The notes beneath the pieces were generated by a model. The model was not told where the DNA came from. It ran no database searches and saw nothing but the letters and a program-made list of their open reading frames with translations. From positions 3,100,001 through 3,164,000 of the forward strand of contig JAAXNY010000006.1 of the NCBI GenBank assembly GCA_013420905.1: DNA of 64,000 bases, written 5' to 3'. This DNA comes from Collybia mongolica. Taxonomy: Eukaryota; Basidiomycota; Agaricomycetes; Agaricales; Clitocybaceae. Position numbers and translations under genes: made by a program. Below are positions 23,901 to 35,579 of this stretch, in pieces (position 1 is the first letter of the stretch; every line of letters starts with the position of its first letter).

Positions 23901-24988
23901 AATATTTGGTGCTGGCGAGAGAGATCTAGGTCGTAAGGATGAGTTGGAATATGGAGACGTTACAATGGGCATATTGTTTTGGGAGCCGCGAAAGACTGAC
24001 CTCGGCGGAAGATCCGCTAGTTGGGGAAGAGGTAGGATTTGAGGTGACACATTTGCCAACGGAAACTGATTAGCTTGTGGAACCGCGCTTGAGGGATGAC
24101 TCCCTGGTTTAGGGCGAGTTGTGATTGACTGGGATTGTCCTGCAGGCGAGGGTGGTCTGGTTCGACCAGATGTCAAATCTCTCGGAAGAGATCTGGAAGG
24201 GTAGCTACGATTGGGATTACTAGGAGACGATGGTCGAGACGAGGATTCAAGTCGATTCTGTGGACGAAGTGTGGGAGAAGAAAAATGCTGAGGCTCATTC
24301 TCCCGATCGAACTGGGACGGCGTGAGAGGGTGGAGCGAATCTGACGTTCGCCTGGGAGATGGTGTCCTGGCGGGGAGTCTCAGTTCCTCCCTGAAATTGT
24401 GGGTCTCAGCTGAGAAAAATTAGTCAGGCAGATCAGTAATGGCTTCAGAGACTTGCCTACCTGTGCCCTCTTCTTGAACTGTCAGACCTTCCAGTTGTAA
24501 TGGCGCAGTTGGGGCCACAAGGCGAAATAATCTAACCAATGCCTCTAAGAAAGACGACTGGTCCGCTTGATTCTCGGTCTGCCATCGGTACGTTCTCGAA
24601 AGGGTGATATTGAAAGCAAGGGGCTTAAATAGAAGTCAGGGTGACATGAGATAATGATTAGGTGTCAGGCGCACATTCACAACTAGGATAGCACGGAGTT
24701 CTGCAAGCCTCCAAGTCTTTCCAACAGAGAAAGTGCCATTGGTATTAAGTTTGGATTTGTGAATGAAGCCACTACCATTATTAGCCTCTGCAAAGTGTTG
24801 GCAAGATTCTACTGAAACAGAGATCGATACGCACGAGAAAGAAGAATGTAGCGCGGTTTCCTTCCTCCACCTTCTTGTCCAGCATCCTCCCAAATCTTGA
24901 CATGGGAGACATAGGTTTCCTCCAGATTACCAGTGGCATTGCGTCTCGAGAAGACAGATAAAATGATTTTTTGACGTTGGTCGGCCAT
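20909..24988 (-). CDS. SEC3: Exocyst complex subunit Sec3 (EXOC1-like), multi-exon
   Basis: Starts at the ATG at 24988 (MADQRQKIILSVFSRR...) and ends at TGA 20909-20911. The N-terminus (NLEETYVSHVKIWEDAG, GGGRKPRYILLSR, then NTNGTFSVGKTWRLAELRAI) matches the PH-like PIP2/Rho-binding domain of fungal Sec3. A Ser/Pro-rich linker (about 23,800-24,400) follows. Further exons carry the helical Sec3 C-terminal region (FLQINDAALTFADYMGLDNYF, AHFVKYFPTYIARVENQL) ending KAALRKTVKEFSTKEVRKHI...CYGDSGISLDY. Sec3 marks sites of exocytosis at the plasma membrane and recruits the tethering complex with Sec8 and others. About 12 or more introns are present. I saw no inactivating change, though not every exon joint was checked. 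Confidence 0.92.
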
Positions 24989-25029
24989 GATAAATGACCG
25001 GAGCCAGGGTTATAAACAATTTCTTGAGT

Positions 25030-25770
25030 ATGTTAAATCGTGGCGGTCGATGAGTAAAACCTGAAGGGCAATGGACATAGGCAGCTGAGGAACCTCATCA
25101 TTACTTGGGAAAGATTATGTAAGGCACGCCCCTTCCCTTTGGCTGTTTTACCCTTTGGCATGGGGGGGTGGCTTGTCCATTCTGAGGGCAAATAATATTT
25201 ACACAAATATATAAAGGGAGCTCCAGGTATATGGTTACTGGAGTGTAGATTGCAGTTGGCCACAAATGCCATTGATTTTTTTTTCTCCCATACCACTCTA
25301 TGGAACAACTGTAAAATTGAAATTTACAACAAAATACCTTGGTGTTTAAGAAGAGATTCATCTGTTTCATTCTTATTTTTACTGTGGCAAGAATAGATAA
25401 TGAATCATGGTCATGGTATTTGGTTTTGTAAATGAGATGGTAATAAGTCTCACAACAAATACATAAGGTATGTTTCTGCCTTACAATCAGGGCACTTTCT
25501 AGATTGCACAAAATCTTATATTTTTCCCTGTATACCTCAATTGAGCCTCAAAACTATTATGCATGCTTTGATAAGTATTTTGTAATCCACAGGCTATGGC
25601 CATGAAACTTAATTTAATTGATTTGACCTTTCCAGAATGTACTATGAGAGGGGAGAAAGAAGTGCTTCCAGATCCCAGCAACAAATGGACATATGAGCTA
25701 GTAGTTAGAAGGCAGAGGGCACACATTTTACAGGATTTCAAATTTGATGCTGGATGCTTTTTGGTCACAT
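25030..25770. other. Unclassified CpG-poor repeat-like DNA
   Basis: Begins just upstream of SEC3, so it includes that promoter. Long frames occur on both strands but none has recognisable motifs. Confidence 0.4.
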
Positions 25771-25787
25771 GACTAAATGATGTATCT

Positions 25788-26739
25788 TTTTTTTTTTTTG
25801 GTCATATAATAATATTAAGCGCATGTGGGTTTGACCCAGCTACATGCAGGCAGAAATACCTATTACCACTAAGTAATCTGTAGTGGGCCATCAGGGTGGA
25901 GCTGTACACTAAGTTGCTCTCCAGGTCATATTATGGGCCTAGACTGAGGATACCTGCAGTCCAACGGTATTGTACTGTACCATGTCTGAACCTCCCAACA
26001 GCTTAAAGGTTTGCCTTTGCTTGTCGGGGCATGGTCCCCTCCCTTCACATTGGTACCCCATTCCACTCCCCCCTGGTATTTTCAGGTCACCCTGGAAACC
26101 CATTACTCCCCCCCAGTGTTGAAGATAAATGTCCAATCTAAATGAATGACCCATACCTCAAACCTGCTCCCCCTCTCCTGAATCCCCCTATTACTTGCCC
26201 CCCTGTTCCACACCGCTCTCCCAAAGCAATGACTCCCCTCCAAAATGAGGCCACCAAATCCCACCATTGGATGATAAACTGGCATTCTCCCCAAGAGGTG
26301 TGCTCTGTGCAGGGACAGTAGCTGATTAGGGGCCAGACCCCTTCCTCTTTTTGTATTTGGGTGTAGTGGTTAAGCAAGTATGAATGAATTGTCAAAAATG
26401 TTGGCAGTGATGCTCCCTAAGGATCTGTGCAAAGCAGAGTACAAGAGTTGTGGTGTCCTTGTGTGGCCTGGTAGTTGATACTGTAAGGTGGATGTGAACA
26501 GATTAGTGAAGCCCCCAGTACAGGCAAGATGAGATGACCCTGCAGATAGTTAGGATTAGCTCTGATAAGTTAGAAATTTGGATATGGTGTAAAAGGATAG
26601 TGGCCCAGGCCAAAAGAATGGTCTGATGAAAGGCAATCATGATTAGGGATGAGGTGTTAGGTAGTTTAGGGACGACCTAGTGCAGGAGGGATGAATTCCC
26701 ATGGTCGGATGGTGGTGGTAAAAGATCAAGAAGCATTGT
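25788..26739 (-). mobile_element. Poly(A)-tailed retroposon (SINE or 5'-truncated LINE)
   Basis: A 12-base T run at 25788-25799 (a poly(A) tail on the minus strand) lies next to TGACTAAATGATGTATC (25771-25787). The same 17-mer recurs at 26740-26756. A 3' A-tail plus a long target duplication is the hallmark of target-primed reverse transcription. The ~950-bp body has no ORF I recognise and few CpGs. Confidence 0.8.
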
Positions 26740-26756
26740 TGACTAAATGATGTATC

Positions 26757-26940
26757 CAACTGCAAATGCTGCCTGCTTCTGTTTCAGGTCAGGTCACACA
26801 CCCATTGGAGCATACAGAGAACAGTGCCCCCTGTGACTGCAGTGCCCTCATGGAAACCATGGATCACATCATAAGGGAATGTCCCCAAATGAAAAGAGAG
26901 TCCAGACCCAGGGTCTGCCTCAGCCTTTGGTGGCTTATTT
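26757..26940 (+). pseudogene. Non-LTR retrotransposon fragment (post-RT zinc motif region)
   Basis: Two overlapping frames give FRSGHTPIGAYREQC and CDCSALMETMDHIIRECPQ, matching the Cys/His segment near the end of LINE ORF2 proteins (typically CxC...H...C). A frameshift lies between them. Only the very end of the element is recognisable. Confidence 0.5.
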
Positions 26941-28097
26941 AGTTCCTCTCATCTAACCCAGAGGCCTTTGCATTCAAGGTCCCATAGGTCCACAGCCTAC
27001 AGCCAGGTTCAGTACCAGTCCTTCTCCTTGGGTCCCTAACAGGGGGTGTGCATGCCTTCTCTAAGGATGAACTAGGGCTAAGTTGAGGGTGGTCACAACT
27101 GCTCTCTGGGAGGTGGTGCACCACTACCCTGAACCAACCACCTGGTGTCCCCCTCATGGAGGACACACAAACTGAGCATCCATAAACTCCCTACAGTGGC
27201 CCCTTTAAAGCACGCTACCCTGCCACTGTGCAATGGCTTCTAATAATCACCAATCCTTCTTCCTCCCATGCATATGTGTTGACAAGCATGGCCGTGCTCC
27301 ATGTGTGTTAACAGCCCTTTTCCATATCTCCCAAGTCCAACCAACTTGACTGACCTCACTCCAACCACTGACTGCGAATGCTGACCCAACCTCAACTTCA
27401 CCAATCACCAACAAGACCTCCAAATCAGATTGGATTACTGGATCAGATTTATGCTTGTGTACCTTAGGGAATATGGTTTCCTCAACCTCCTGGACACAGG
27501 GGCTGATAAAACATTACTCACCTGCTATTTCCCTATAGACCAACTATGGACACAGTTCCCCTTGTCCCCCTTTTTCCTGCATTTCACAACTCTTTCTGAC
27601 TTTAGAGTACAAAATTTGTATAAAAACCCTCCACTTTGGTCTGGAGACATATTGAAATACACATCTCTATCTACCCTCTATTGCACACTTCTGAGCTCTA
27701 AGATTCTCTCTCTCTCTCTCTCTCTCTCCATCATGGTTTTGATCTGCATTGTGCCCTGACTCCAATCTGGAAATGCACTCTCATGCATTGGCACCATACA
27801 GAGGTTATAAGGCATTGCACCACACATAAGTAGTGCTTGTCACAACTTCACATTGCTTTTGTCCATGCCTAGCTTTACACTGCTATTGAGCAACAGTTAA
27901 GCCAATCTAGGGAGGAAGGCCAATTGGAACCAATGACTGACAACCAACTGCCAATGTTCCGACTCAAGTTTGACTTGGTGCAGTATTTCTGTTCTGCATT
28001 CTGTTTCTTAGTCCTTTGGCAATTGGAGACTCCTCTTAACTATACTAACCTAGAGGACATGTGGGGATTGTAGCTCTCTCTTTCTTTTAGCAACATC
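26941..28097. other. Unclassified CpG-poor DNA with a short (TC)n microsatellite
   Basis: No supported gene. About 12 TC units lie at 27705-27728. A weak protease-like LLDTGADKT translation lies near 27,500; see the rejected list. Confidence 0.4.
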
Positions 28098-28960
28098 CCA
28101 GTGCATTCAGTATCATCACCACTGGGTACTTTCCAACTCACCTGCATGTGGGGGAACTCAGTACCAATCTTCCATGCTGATGTAACATATTTCCTACAAG
28201 ATGAAATCCCAGAGGTAACAATACCTTTTCTTGATGACACACCAGTAAAAGGACCACCAACCCAATACAAATTACCTAACAGCAATTACAAAATGCATCT
28301 CAACAACCCTAGCATTTGATGCTTTGTATGGGAGTGTTACAAATTCCTTAACGCGCCCTATTACTTCTTTTTCTTACATACTACTGATTACCGGATACTT
28401 ATTGACTCTTATCTTTCAAGACCCATATATGCACTCCCTTTCCCATGCTTATTCATCTTTTGTATTACGCTTACTCATTCTCACTTTAGCTTACTCATTC
28501 TTTTATCTATAACGAATAGCATAAACCACGCTTATCGGACTCTTACATATATATAGGGATACTTTAGCTTAGTTAGTTCTTTAGCTTGACCTAGCTGAAT
28601 CAACCTTATTCATCTACTCTGATCTCTTGATGTGAACTTGATCCTACTTGCCTTACGAAGGGAGTAGTGCATCTTTGATTCAACAATCTGACTTTAGCCC
28701 TATTGAGGGAGTCATTAGATGTTAGACTTATGAAGTCAACAGTCTATAGTGAATGAACGACAAATCAGATTGATCTAAAGGATAAGGCCTAAACAGCCGT
28801 AACAGGGAGCACTTCCAGAACATTAACCACATTGTGCAATGCATCAAGTATGTTGGTTGTACATGGTCAGGACTGAAGGCATTCCTATGTGTACCAGACA
28901 TGCTCATTGTTGGGCACATATGCTGCTACAAAGGCCAATGAGCAGCTGACTCAAAAGTCA
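28098..28960 (+). pseudogene. Ty3/gypsy reverse transcriptase fragment, split by a solo LTR
   Basis: Reading VSSPLGTFQLTCMWGNSVPIFHADVTYFLQDEIPEV...PFLDDTPVKGPPTQY gives the RT palm with the FLDD catalytic pair. After NPSI a TGA-TGC pair stands where the family has two arginines (CGA CGC expected), then FVWE. The solo LTR interrupts here, and beyond it the frame continues HFQNINHIVQCIKY...FLCVPDMLIVGHICCYKG. RNase H and later domains are not recognisable downstream. It may belong to the same family as the integrase at 35.6-37.1 kb. Confidence 0.75.
28335..28804 (+). mobile_element. Solo LTR of the gypsy A family (470 bp)
   Basis: Starts TGTTAC and ends GTAACA, with a perfect 5-bp duplication GGGAG (28330-28334 and 28805-28809). 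It aligns along its length with the LTR at 5605-6080. Many differences are CG in that copy and TG or CA here, for example around 28,622-28,655. It sits inside the RT fragment above. Confidence 0.94.
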
Positions 28961-29395
28961 CAAAGATCTGCAACTGGGGACCATGCCAAAACCTATTACC
29001 AAGGACAATTGCACCACAAAGCACAAGGTAGGATGAGTCAATTGCATCCCAGATCCATATTCCTTCTGAGCCTCTTGCCATCTCTTCAAACAGGATCCGT
29101 GCAAAGGACTTGATATCTCCAGGGGGGTTAGGGCCAGGTATTGCAAAGTTGATGATGATGTGTTCAACTATGTAATGAATATGGGCAGGTAAATTTAGCA
29201 GAATTAATATAAGGAGCCATGCATTGAAGTGTTTTTTCATTGTGAGCTGTATATCATCAGTAGATAATGCAAATGCAACATCTCACCCTTCTTTGAAAAG
29301 GCCTGTGGCATTGTAGTGAATAGCAACATGGACTTATGAGTTTCTGTAAGGGCAACTCTACATTGTGCTGTGCTAACCTGAGGTCAGCCAATGCA
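28961..29395. other. Unclassified repeat-like DNA
   Basis: Probably the decayed continuation of the gypsy fragment ending near 28,960; no clear motif. Confidence 0.35.
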
Positions 29396-29793
29396 TGATC
29401 TAGCAGAGGAAATCCAAAGTTATATTTAGTAGTATGTATAGTAGGGCCTGTGTACTCACCTAGCAGAGGAAATCCAAAGAGAATACTCTAGGGATCCTCT
29501 GCCATGTGTCTCTATCCTATATACCTAGTCTTACAATGGTGGGGAGTTCCCCATTGTGGCCACTTGGCTCAGGGTTGTACTGTACATTATCTACAAGCAA
29601 GCTATGTGTCCTCTGACTAAAGTCTGACTTGAAATTGGAGGTGCAGGTGTGAGTGCCAATGTGCAGGTGTGAGTTCTGATGTGTGAGTGCCAATGCTGAT
29701 CTCCTATCTGCAAGGTCAGGCATTGATGCCACTATCAGTTTCTGATGTGTGAGGTCAGGAGGTTTAAGTGCGGATTTGGGCATTCCCCTTACA
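29396..29793 (-). repeat. LTR of the gypsy E family, inverted copy
   Basis: On the minus strand it starts TGTAAGGGGAATGCCC and ends CTCTGCTAGATCA, matching the LTR at 37128-38338 (minus its hAT insertion). The flanks ATGCA and GTTTC do not match, so this is not a clean solo LTR. Confidence 0.8.
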
Positions 29794-31022
29794 GTTTCCA
29801 AAATCAGAATATTTCCTTTTGGCAGGTACAACATCTGCTGCAGTTGCAAGTAAGTGAAGGACCTCCTTGAGACACTGGTTGTGATCCCTCATAAGGGTAG
29901 AAGTAGTTTTATTTGCATAGAGTGCCTGGATGGTTGGTTTTATTAGGAGGCAGTAAATTGTGCAACAGGGATTCTATGACCTGAGCCTCAATAGGGTTTG
30001 AAGCAAGGCATATTACAAGGTGTTTTGGTTGCACTAGATTACAAGTTCTTTATTTTCCTCTTCTTTTGGCTTTTTACAGCATTTCTCCATAAATACAAAG
30101 TATTGCGACATAATTTGCATGTATTTGGGATGGTTACATAATGCTTTTGATAATGCCATCAAAATTATACATATCTAATATTTCAAAGCATTGCAATTAA
30201 AAATTTATTTTGTGTTTTTCTCCATAACCAGTAAAGCTATTAACTTTGTTCTTATATGTTTGGAATGTACAAACATGGCTCTACAATTTCCTTGTTGAGC
30301 ATATTTTTCCTACAGTCCATTTTGAGTGACATATTAGAAATGTACAGATTCAGCTAGTTTTGAAGGTCTGTGTGTTATGTCAGGGGTGAACAAATATCTT
30401 ATAACAGCAAGGACCCTTACCAAACATGACCCTTGTGGGAAATTATCCTAAACATTGGAACAATCAACAACTACTACTATGTTTACCTGAAATACAAAGA
30501 GGATTGATTTCTCTATTTATTCCTGGGAAAAAGTTAGTCCTGATGGCCTTTATGCCTCCTCCATAACTGGGCAAGCTATGGCATTGGGTTTTGTGCACAG
30601 GCATCGCTTGTTTACTTGGTAACATTTTTCCATGGTCACATGACCTCTATAAACTATCACCTACATTGTTTCTAGTCATTTACAACTTCCTGAATGTGGA
30701 ATGGACTTATTTCTCCTAAGAAAAGAAATAAAGAATGAGTACCTGCCACACAGTGTGTTGGCCCACTCCACCCAAGAATAGGGGCATGTCTTGCAGTCCC
30801 TTGGTAGTGCAGAGTCTTGCTCTCAATACCATTCTATTGTGTCTGTTCCTTTAGAGATTCAGAATCCAATTTTTTAAAAGTAACATATATTTACCTGCAT
30901 TAAAGCCTCTTGTTAGACCTGCTCCAGCAGTTTGAGAAGCTTAACAATGGACAAAATTTACATTTGAATATATATATTATTTTTTATATTTACCAATTCA
31001 ATAGGTTTGCCTTCCTCTTTCA
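29794..31022. other. Unclassified AT-rich, CpG-poor DNA
   Basis: No gene or element boundary that I can support. Confidence 0.35.
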
Positions 31023-31620
31023 CTTGAGATAGAGGGCCATTATTGGCAGATATAAGTCCTTATATTTTTTTTGATTAACTTTTCTTTATATTTCTAGAAC
31101 CAGGCTGTTGTAATAGAACTAGCTATCCAGAATAACTTTATATTATTTTTTGTTGTTGATAAGTAAAGTTTTGGAACACTTTTCAGGTATTGTTCTAGAA
31201 TTAGGTTGCAGGGTACAGGGAGTAGCTTGACAACATGGAAGGCCTGATGGATGCACAATATGAAGATATAATATGACCACATATTTGAGCTTGCCAAAAA
31301 CTTGTTGCACTTCTGTAAGGGGTTATATTGCCAAGAGGCTTGGGCAGGGAGCAGTATACACAGTATGAAAAGCCAGAAGGGATGAGTATAGAGCACTAGA
31401 GGCTTGATTACAAGTAGAGAACCCAATCCAAGTCTATTGCAAAGGTGCCCTTCCATGGAGAGGAAGGGGCACCTTATATACAGTATATTGTATGTAGCCA
31501 TGCCTCAAAATAACAACAGAATCTGATATCAGGAACTCTACTGATGTGTGATCCATCTGTGATATATCAGTCCAGAGCTACCATCTATCAAGGGGCTAAG
31601 ACAGTGCATGTCAGGATGAT
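31023..31620 (-). repeat. Left arm of a ~590-bp inverted repeat
   Basis: The reverse complement aligns with 33430-34024 along its length. The inner and outer edges start and end at similar points (CTTGAG at 31023 against CTCAAG at 34019-34024). The arm includes an antisense copy of a gypsy integrase C-terminal piece (HQAFHVVKLLPVPCNLI). Confidence 0.85.
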
Positions 31621-33429
31621 AGATGTAACAGCAAGGCTATGCAAGCCATGCAATAGTGATCCTGATGGCTAGATGTGGGCAAACAAGTGATCCCCTTACA
31701 ACTTTTCATGGTGTATGATATAAGCAACTGCAAATGAATTGCCAATAGAAGTTAGTGTTTATAGATCATATACAAATATCCAACAATAAAAGATAACCAT
31801 ATATATCTAGGCACTTCCCTTAAAAACAAGTTTGTTGGTAAAGTAGGGACTCAGAGATTGACTGTGTGAGAAAATTAACAAACTTGAAAATGTAGATCCA
31901 TATTTGTATATTCCAAATACACAACCAACTCAGTAGCTTCTCTGGGGACTTTACACTGAGCCACATGAGCCACACAAACCACACAGATAAATGCAGATGT
32001 CTGCAGACTGAGCTCTGACCCTGTCTGGCAGAGAGCCCTGCTTAATTGGCAGTCTGCATCTGAGCCAAGTCAAAGCTAAGTCCATAAATCCACACTGTTA
32101 CTTGGATCCCCAGACCAAGCTTGGAACAACTCCTCATGAAGTCCATGCAGACTGTCCAAATTGCTTACTTAATTATAGTTACCATTGCTTATTTAATGCA
32201 CAAAAATGCAACATTTTGGAGAGTCAAATACAAGGCCTCAAGGTTACCTGTTACTTGTCATGTGCATAAAGCATGCAGATTAACCATTTGGCAATATGGC
32301 TCATCAGTCCAAGCTGCTTGTTATTATAATGACCCTCTGCTGCCCACTCTTGGCTATTACTAGCAATGGCTGAGTATTGTTGATGGGTGCCACATCACCC
32401 ATCAGCCTTGTTGTCAACCACCACCACTACATCCCCAGCTGCCTCTCCCATCACCTCTCTGCCTTATGATTGTGTATGACACTGCCTAATACAACACCAG
32501 GTCCCACTGCCATGGATACCACCACCCTCTCTCATAACCACCCCCCTCAGTGATAATAACAACTGCCAAATCACAACAATAAGAGCTGCAGCAAGAACCA
32601 CAGAGGTACCTGCTAAATCACCAGTGACTTCCTGCCCACATCTGCTAGTGAGCAGCTAGTATGGTGGACATGGGTGGTGCAGTGGTGTATTTCATATGGT
32701 AGAACCATCACCTAGTGGGTGGGTATGCACCCCTGGATGTGCTGTCTAGACCAAGTAGTACCAACCACCCCTGTACCCAAACCAGATGTGTGTAAGGAGA
32801 GTACATATGTGTCCCACATCTAGTTGCTCAGATATACCTTGCTCTATTGTATATACACATATATGCTAGTGTATACATTAAGACTTACCTTGGTATATTT
32901 CTATCTACCTTGTGATATGTTCTTATCCCTTTTTTAAATATTAGTTTACTTCTTACTGACACTTTACCCCTGTACTATTTGCATAGCTCTAGTGGGCTGA
33001 TATAGGCTTCTGCTACCCCCACAGTATTTATCCAATGTACTTATATATAGGTTGGGCTGCCCAATTACAAATAGCACCTTTGCAATGAACTAGACCCAGG
33101 TTTCTGGCAATAAAACCTAATTAGTCCTCTGGTGCCCCCTTTTCTGTGTGGCTGAATCCTGCTGCTCATATCATTCCTCCTTTCTAACACTTAGTGTGAT
33201 GCAGCCCTTTACAGTGTGGTAGGTGTAGGCAGTATTTCACTGATGCACAGTCCTGGACCATATACAACCCCCACTCTCTGGAACACCACTGCATACAGGA
33301 GGCCACCTACTGCAGCAGCATGTAAACATAACCTATCCCTTGCACATCCCATACCAGCAAGTACTAATGCAAAATCAAATAAGGGGGCAGTAGTAGCTAA
33401 GGACAGCAGGAGAGTAGCAGGCTTGTGTG
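31621..33429. other. Spacer between inverted-repeat arms, unclassified
   Basis: About 1.8 kb, nearly free of CpG, with no supported gene. Confidence 0.4.
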
Positions 33430-34024
33430 GGGGACAAGTTCATTGCCTTAACCCCTTGATAAATAGTAGTTTACTCTGGACTAATATATTACAGATGGAT
33501 TGTTGCATCAGTAGAGTTACTGATATCAGATTCTGTTGGTATTTGAGATGTAGCCACAATGTACTGTATATGAGGTGCCCCTTCCTCTCCATGGAAGGGC
33601 ACCTTTGCAATAGACTTGGATTGGGTTCTCTACTTGTAATCAAGCCTCTAGTGCTCTATACTCATCCCTTCTGGCTTTTCATACCATATATACTGCTCCT
33701 TGCCCAAGCCTCTTGGCAACATGATCCCTTACAGAAGTGCAACAAGTTTTTGGCAAGCTCAAATATGTGGTCATATTATATCTTCATGTTGTGCATCCAT
33801 CAGGCCTTCCATGTTGTCAAGCTACTCCCTGTACCCTGCAATCTAATTCTAGGACAATGCCTGACAAGTGTTCCAGAACCAAACTTATTAACAATAAAAA
33901 GTAATATAAAGTTATTCTAGATAGCTAGTTCTATTGCAACAACCTGGTTCTAGAAATATAAAGAAAAGTTAATCAAAAAAAACATAAGGACTTGTATCTG
34001 CCAGTAATGGCCCTCTACCTCAAG
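33430..34024 (+). repeat. Right arm of the ~590-bp inverted repeat
   Basis: Pairs with 31023-31620. It ends where the gypsy F integrase fragment begins, and carries the sense copy of HQAFHVVKLLPVPCNLI. Confidence 0.85.
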
Positions 34025-34692
34025 TTGTTAACTACCACTAGGATGATTGGGTGGAATGGTTGTCAATTGCAGAATTCTCTTACAACAACAAAATCCAAAG
34101 CACAACTAAACAATCTCCCTTCTTTCTGGAATATGGCAGACACCCCTATACAGGAATGGACATCAACAGGGAATCATCAGTAGAGGTAGCCAATGACTTT
34201 GTACAATGAATAAAGAAGGCACAAGAGGAGGCCCAAGCTGCATTGAATAAGGCAGCAGAAGGCATGTCTAGCTTCTATGATGCAAAACATCAGGAGGCAC
34301 CCAATTATGCAATCGGCCAAAAGGTGTGGTTGGATGCTGAAGACCTTTGGACAAACTGACCTTCAAAGAAACTTGATGATAAACGCTTGGGCCCCTTTGA
34401 AATTCTGGAGAAGGTTGGATCTCATGCTTACAAACTCAAACTCCCTGCAACATGGAAGGTTCACCCTGTATTTAATGTGGTAAAATTAAAACCCCACATT
34501 GCAGACAATATTCCTGGAAAAGTTCTAGAGATACCCAAACCACCAGTACTCATTGAAGACAAAGAAGAATATGAGATTGAGAAGATCTTAGATTCCAAAA
34601 TGATTTGGAAATGCCTCTACTACCTTGTCAAGTGGAAAGGATATCTGCATGAAGAGAACACTTGGGAATCTGCACATTATATAATCAGATGA
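34025..34692 (+). pseudogene. Integrase C-terminus and chromodomain of gypsy F
   Basis: A single frame runs from VVNYH through DDWVEWLSIAEFSYNNKIQS, SPFFLEYGRHPYTGMDI, IKKAQEEAQAALNKAA, KKLDDKRLGPFEILEKVG and WKVHPVFNVVKLKPH to a chromodomain (YYLVKWKGYLHEENTWE). It is broken by TAG at 34039 and TGA at 34207 and 34357. The TGAs replace expected arginines (VQ-R-IKKA, TN-R-PSKKL) and the TAG an expected glutamine. The catalytic part of integrase is absent here. Confidence 0.88.
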
Positions 34693-34771
34693 CATGGAGA
34701 CTACTGTACAACTTAACTGAGCCAGATGACAATCACTTAACCCCTTCACAGCTATAACGTTGTCTCAAACC

Positions 34772-35233
34772 ATGTCTGAACAAACCACCACTGCACTCAT
34801 TGTTGTTTTCTGGACCCTCTTCCTTGCTGTGGCCTACTTTACCTGTAGGGAGCAAAGAAACCCAGACAATTGGTTAAACCAGCTGTCTCAGGCAATCCAA
34901 GCTGAAGCCAAGGGTCAGAACCACAATCCTTGAACAGCTGGACATCATCACCCTCACTCTTCTCACCCCCATCATATCCTGAATCCTTCTGCCCCAATTG
35001 AACTCACTCCTCTTACATCAATTCCACCACCCACACATACAACAATGGAACCCACTTCCCTCCCATCACTTCTACCACCTGTACATATTTCATTTGACTC
35101 TGTGGGGCCTTACACTCCCAAATCACAATGGTCTGTTGAACAAGACCTAGAGGAAGATAGGAGGTACTATCTGCCTCTTTTTACTCTCCCCAAAAAATGG
35201 TTAGAAGAGTCACCTACAAACCACACACAGTGA
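34772..35233 (+). pseudogene. Small membrane-type ORF downstream of gypsy F pol
   Basis: From the ATG at 34772: MSEQTTT, then a strong hydrophobic segment (ALIVVFWTLFLAVAYFTC, one membrane span), then a charged region (REQRNPDNWLNQLSQAIQAEA). A TGA at 34931 follows, and the same frame continues through a His/Pro-rich stretch to an acidic, aromatic C-terminus (WSVEQDLEEDRRYYLPLFTL) ending at 35233. The TGA fits CGA decay. Position between pol and the polypurine tract is where envelope-like ORFs occur in some LTR elements, but one span and about 150 residues do not make an envelope protein. Function unknown. Confidence 0.65.
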
Positions 35234-35275
35234 CTGAATTGTGTTGTAGAAAACATGAAGCTAGTTGGGGGGTGA

Positions 35276-35571
35276 TGTTATGAAAATTATATTCCCATCT
35301 TATCTCCATCTTTTTGATCTTATCTTATCTTTTATCTAGTGAGATTGGCTGTTAATTCATCCATCCCCAGTAGTTACAATTCTTCCATCACTCCCATTAT
35401 TCCATTTCATCCTTTGATATATACTGCACCTCTAGCTACTTGTCCTGTAGTCTTGGTCTCATCTATTCTCTGCAATACAGACAGGTCTTCTCAGCTCTCT
35501 ATCTCTTGTGCTCTCTCTCCTCTTCTACTCTCTGATGTTCTGCAGTGACTGTTATTGTTGCATTGCTGACA
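35276..35571 (+). repeat. 3' LTR of gypsy F (296 bp)
   Basis: Starts TGTTATGA and ends CTGACA. It aligns with 6766-7143 (opposite strand) and lacks about 80 internal bases. Confidence 0.88.
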
Positions 35572-35579
35572 GGAGGGTC

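Larger units (their letters stand above)
34025..35571 (+). mobile_element. Ty3/gypsy F, 3' fragment with 3' LTR
   Basis: Integrase C-terminal half, chromodomain, an extra ORF, polypurine tract (TTGGGGGGTGA before 35276) and LTR 35276-35571. It is the same family as the minus-strand 5' end at 6081-7143. The sequence switches to another gypsy pol immediately after the LTR, so element F was probably inserted into element E. Confidence 0.88.

Noticed and set aside
24135..24344. Plus-strand ORF with many arginines
   Set aside because: Antisense to the low-complexity linker of SEC3.
27430..27560. Plus-strand frame with LLDTGADKT, similar to a retroviral-type protease site
   Set aside because: Only one short motif fits; flanking sequence lacks other protease or Gag features, and chance similarity in repeat DNA is likely.
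29396..29793. Solo LTR interpretation for the inverted gypsy E LTR
   Set aside because: The five-base flanks differ, so a clean solo-LTR insertion is not supported.
33216..33920. Plus-strand ORF of 234 residues with a near-copy on the minus strand at 31,094-31,501
   Set aside because: The similarity is due to the inverted repeat; the frame includes a gypsy integrase scrap and otherwise lacks protein-like features.
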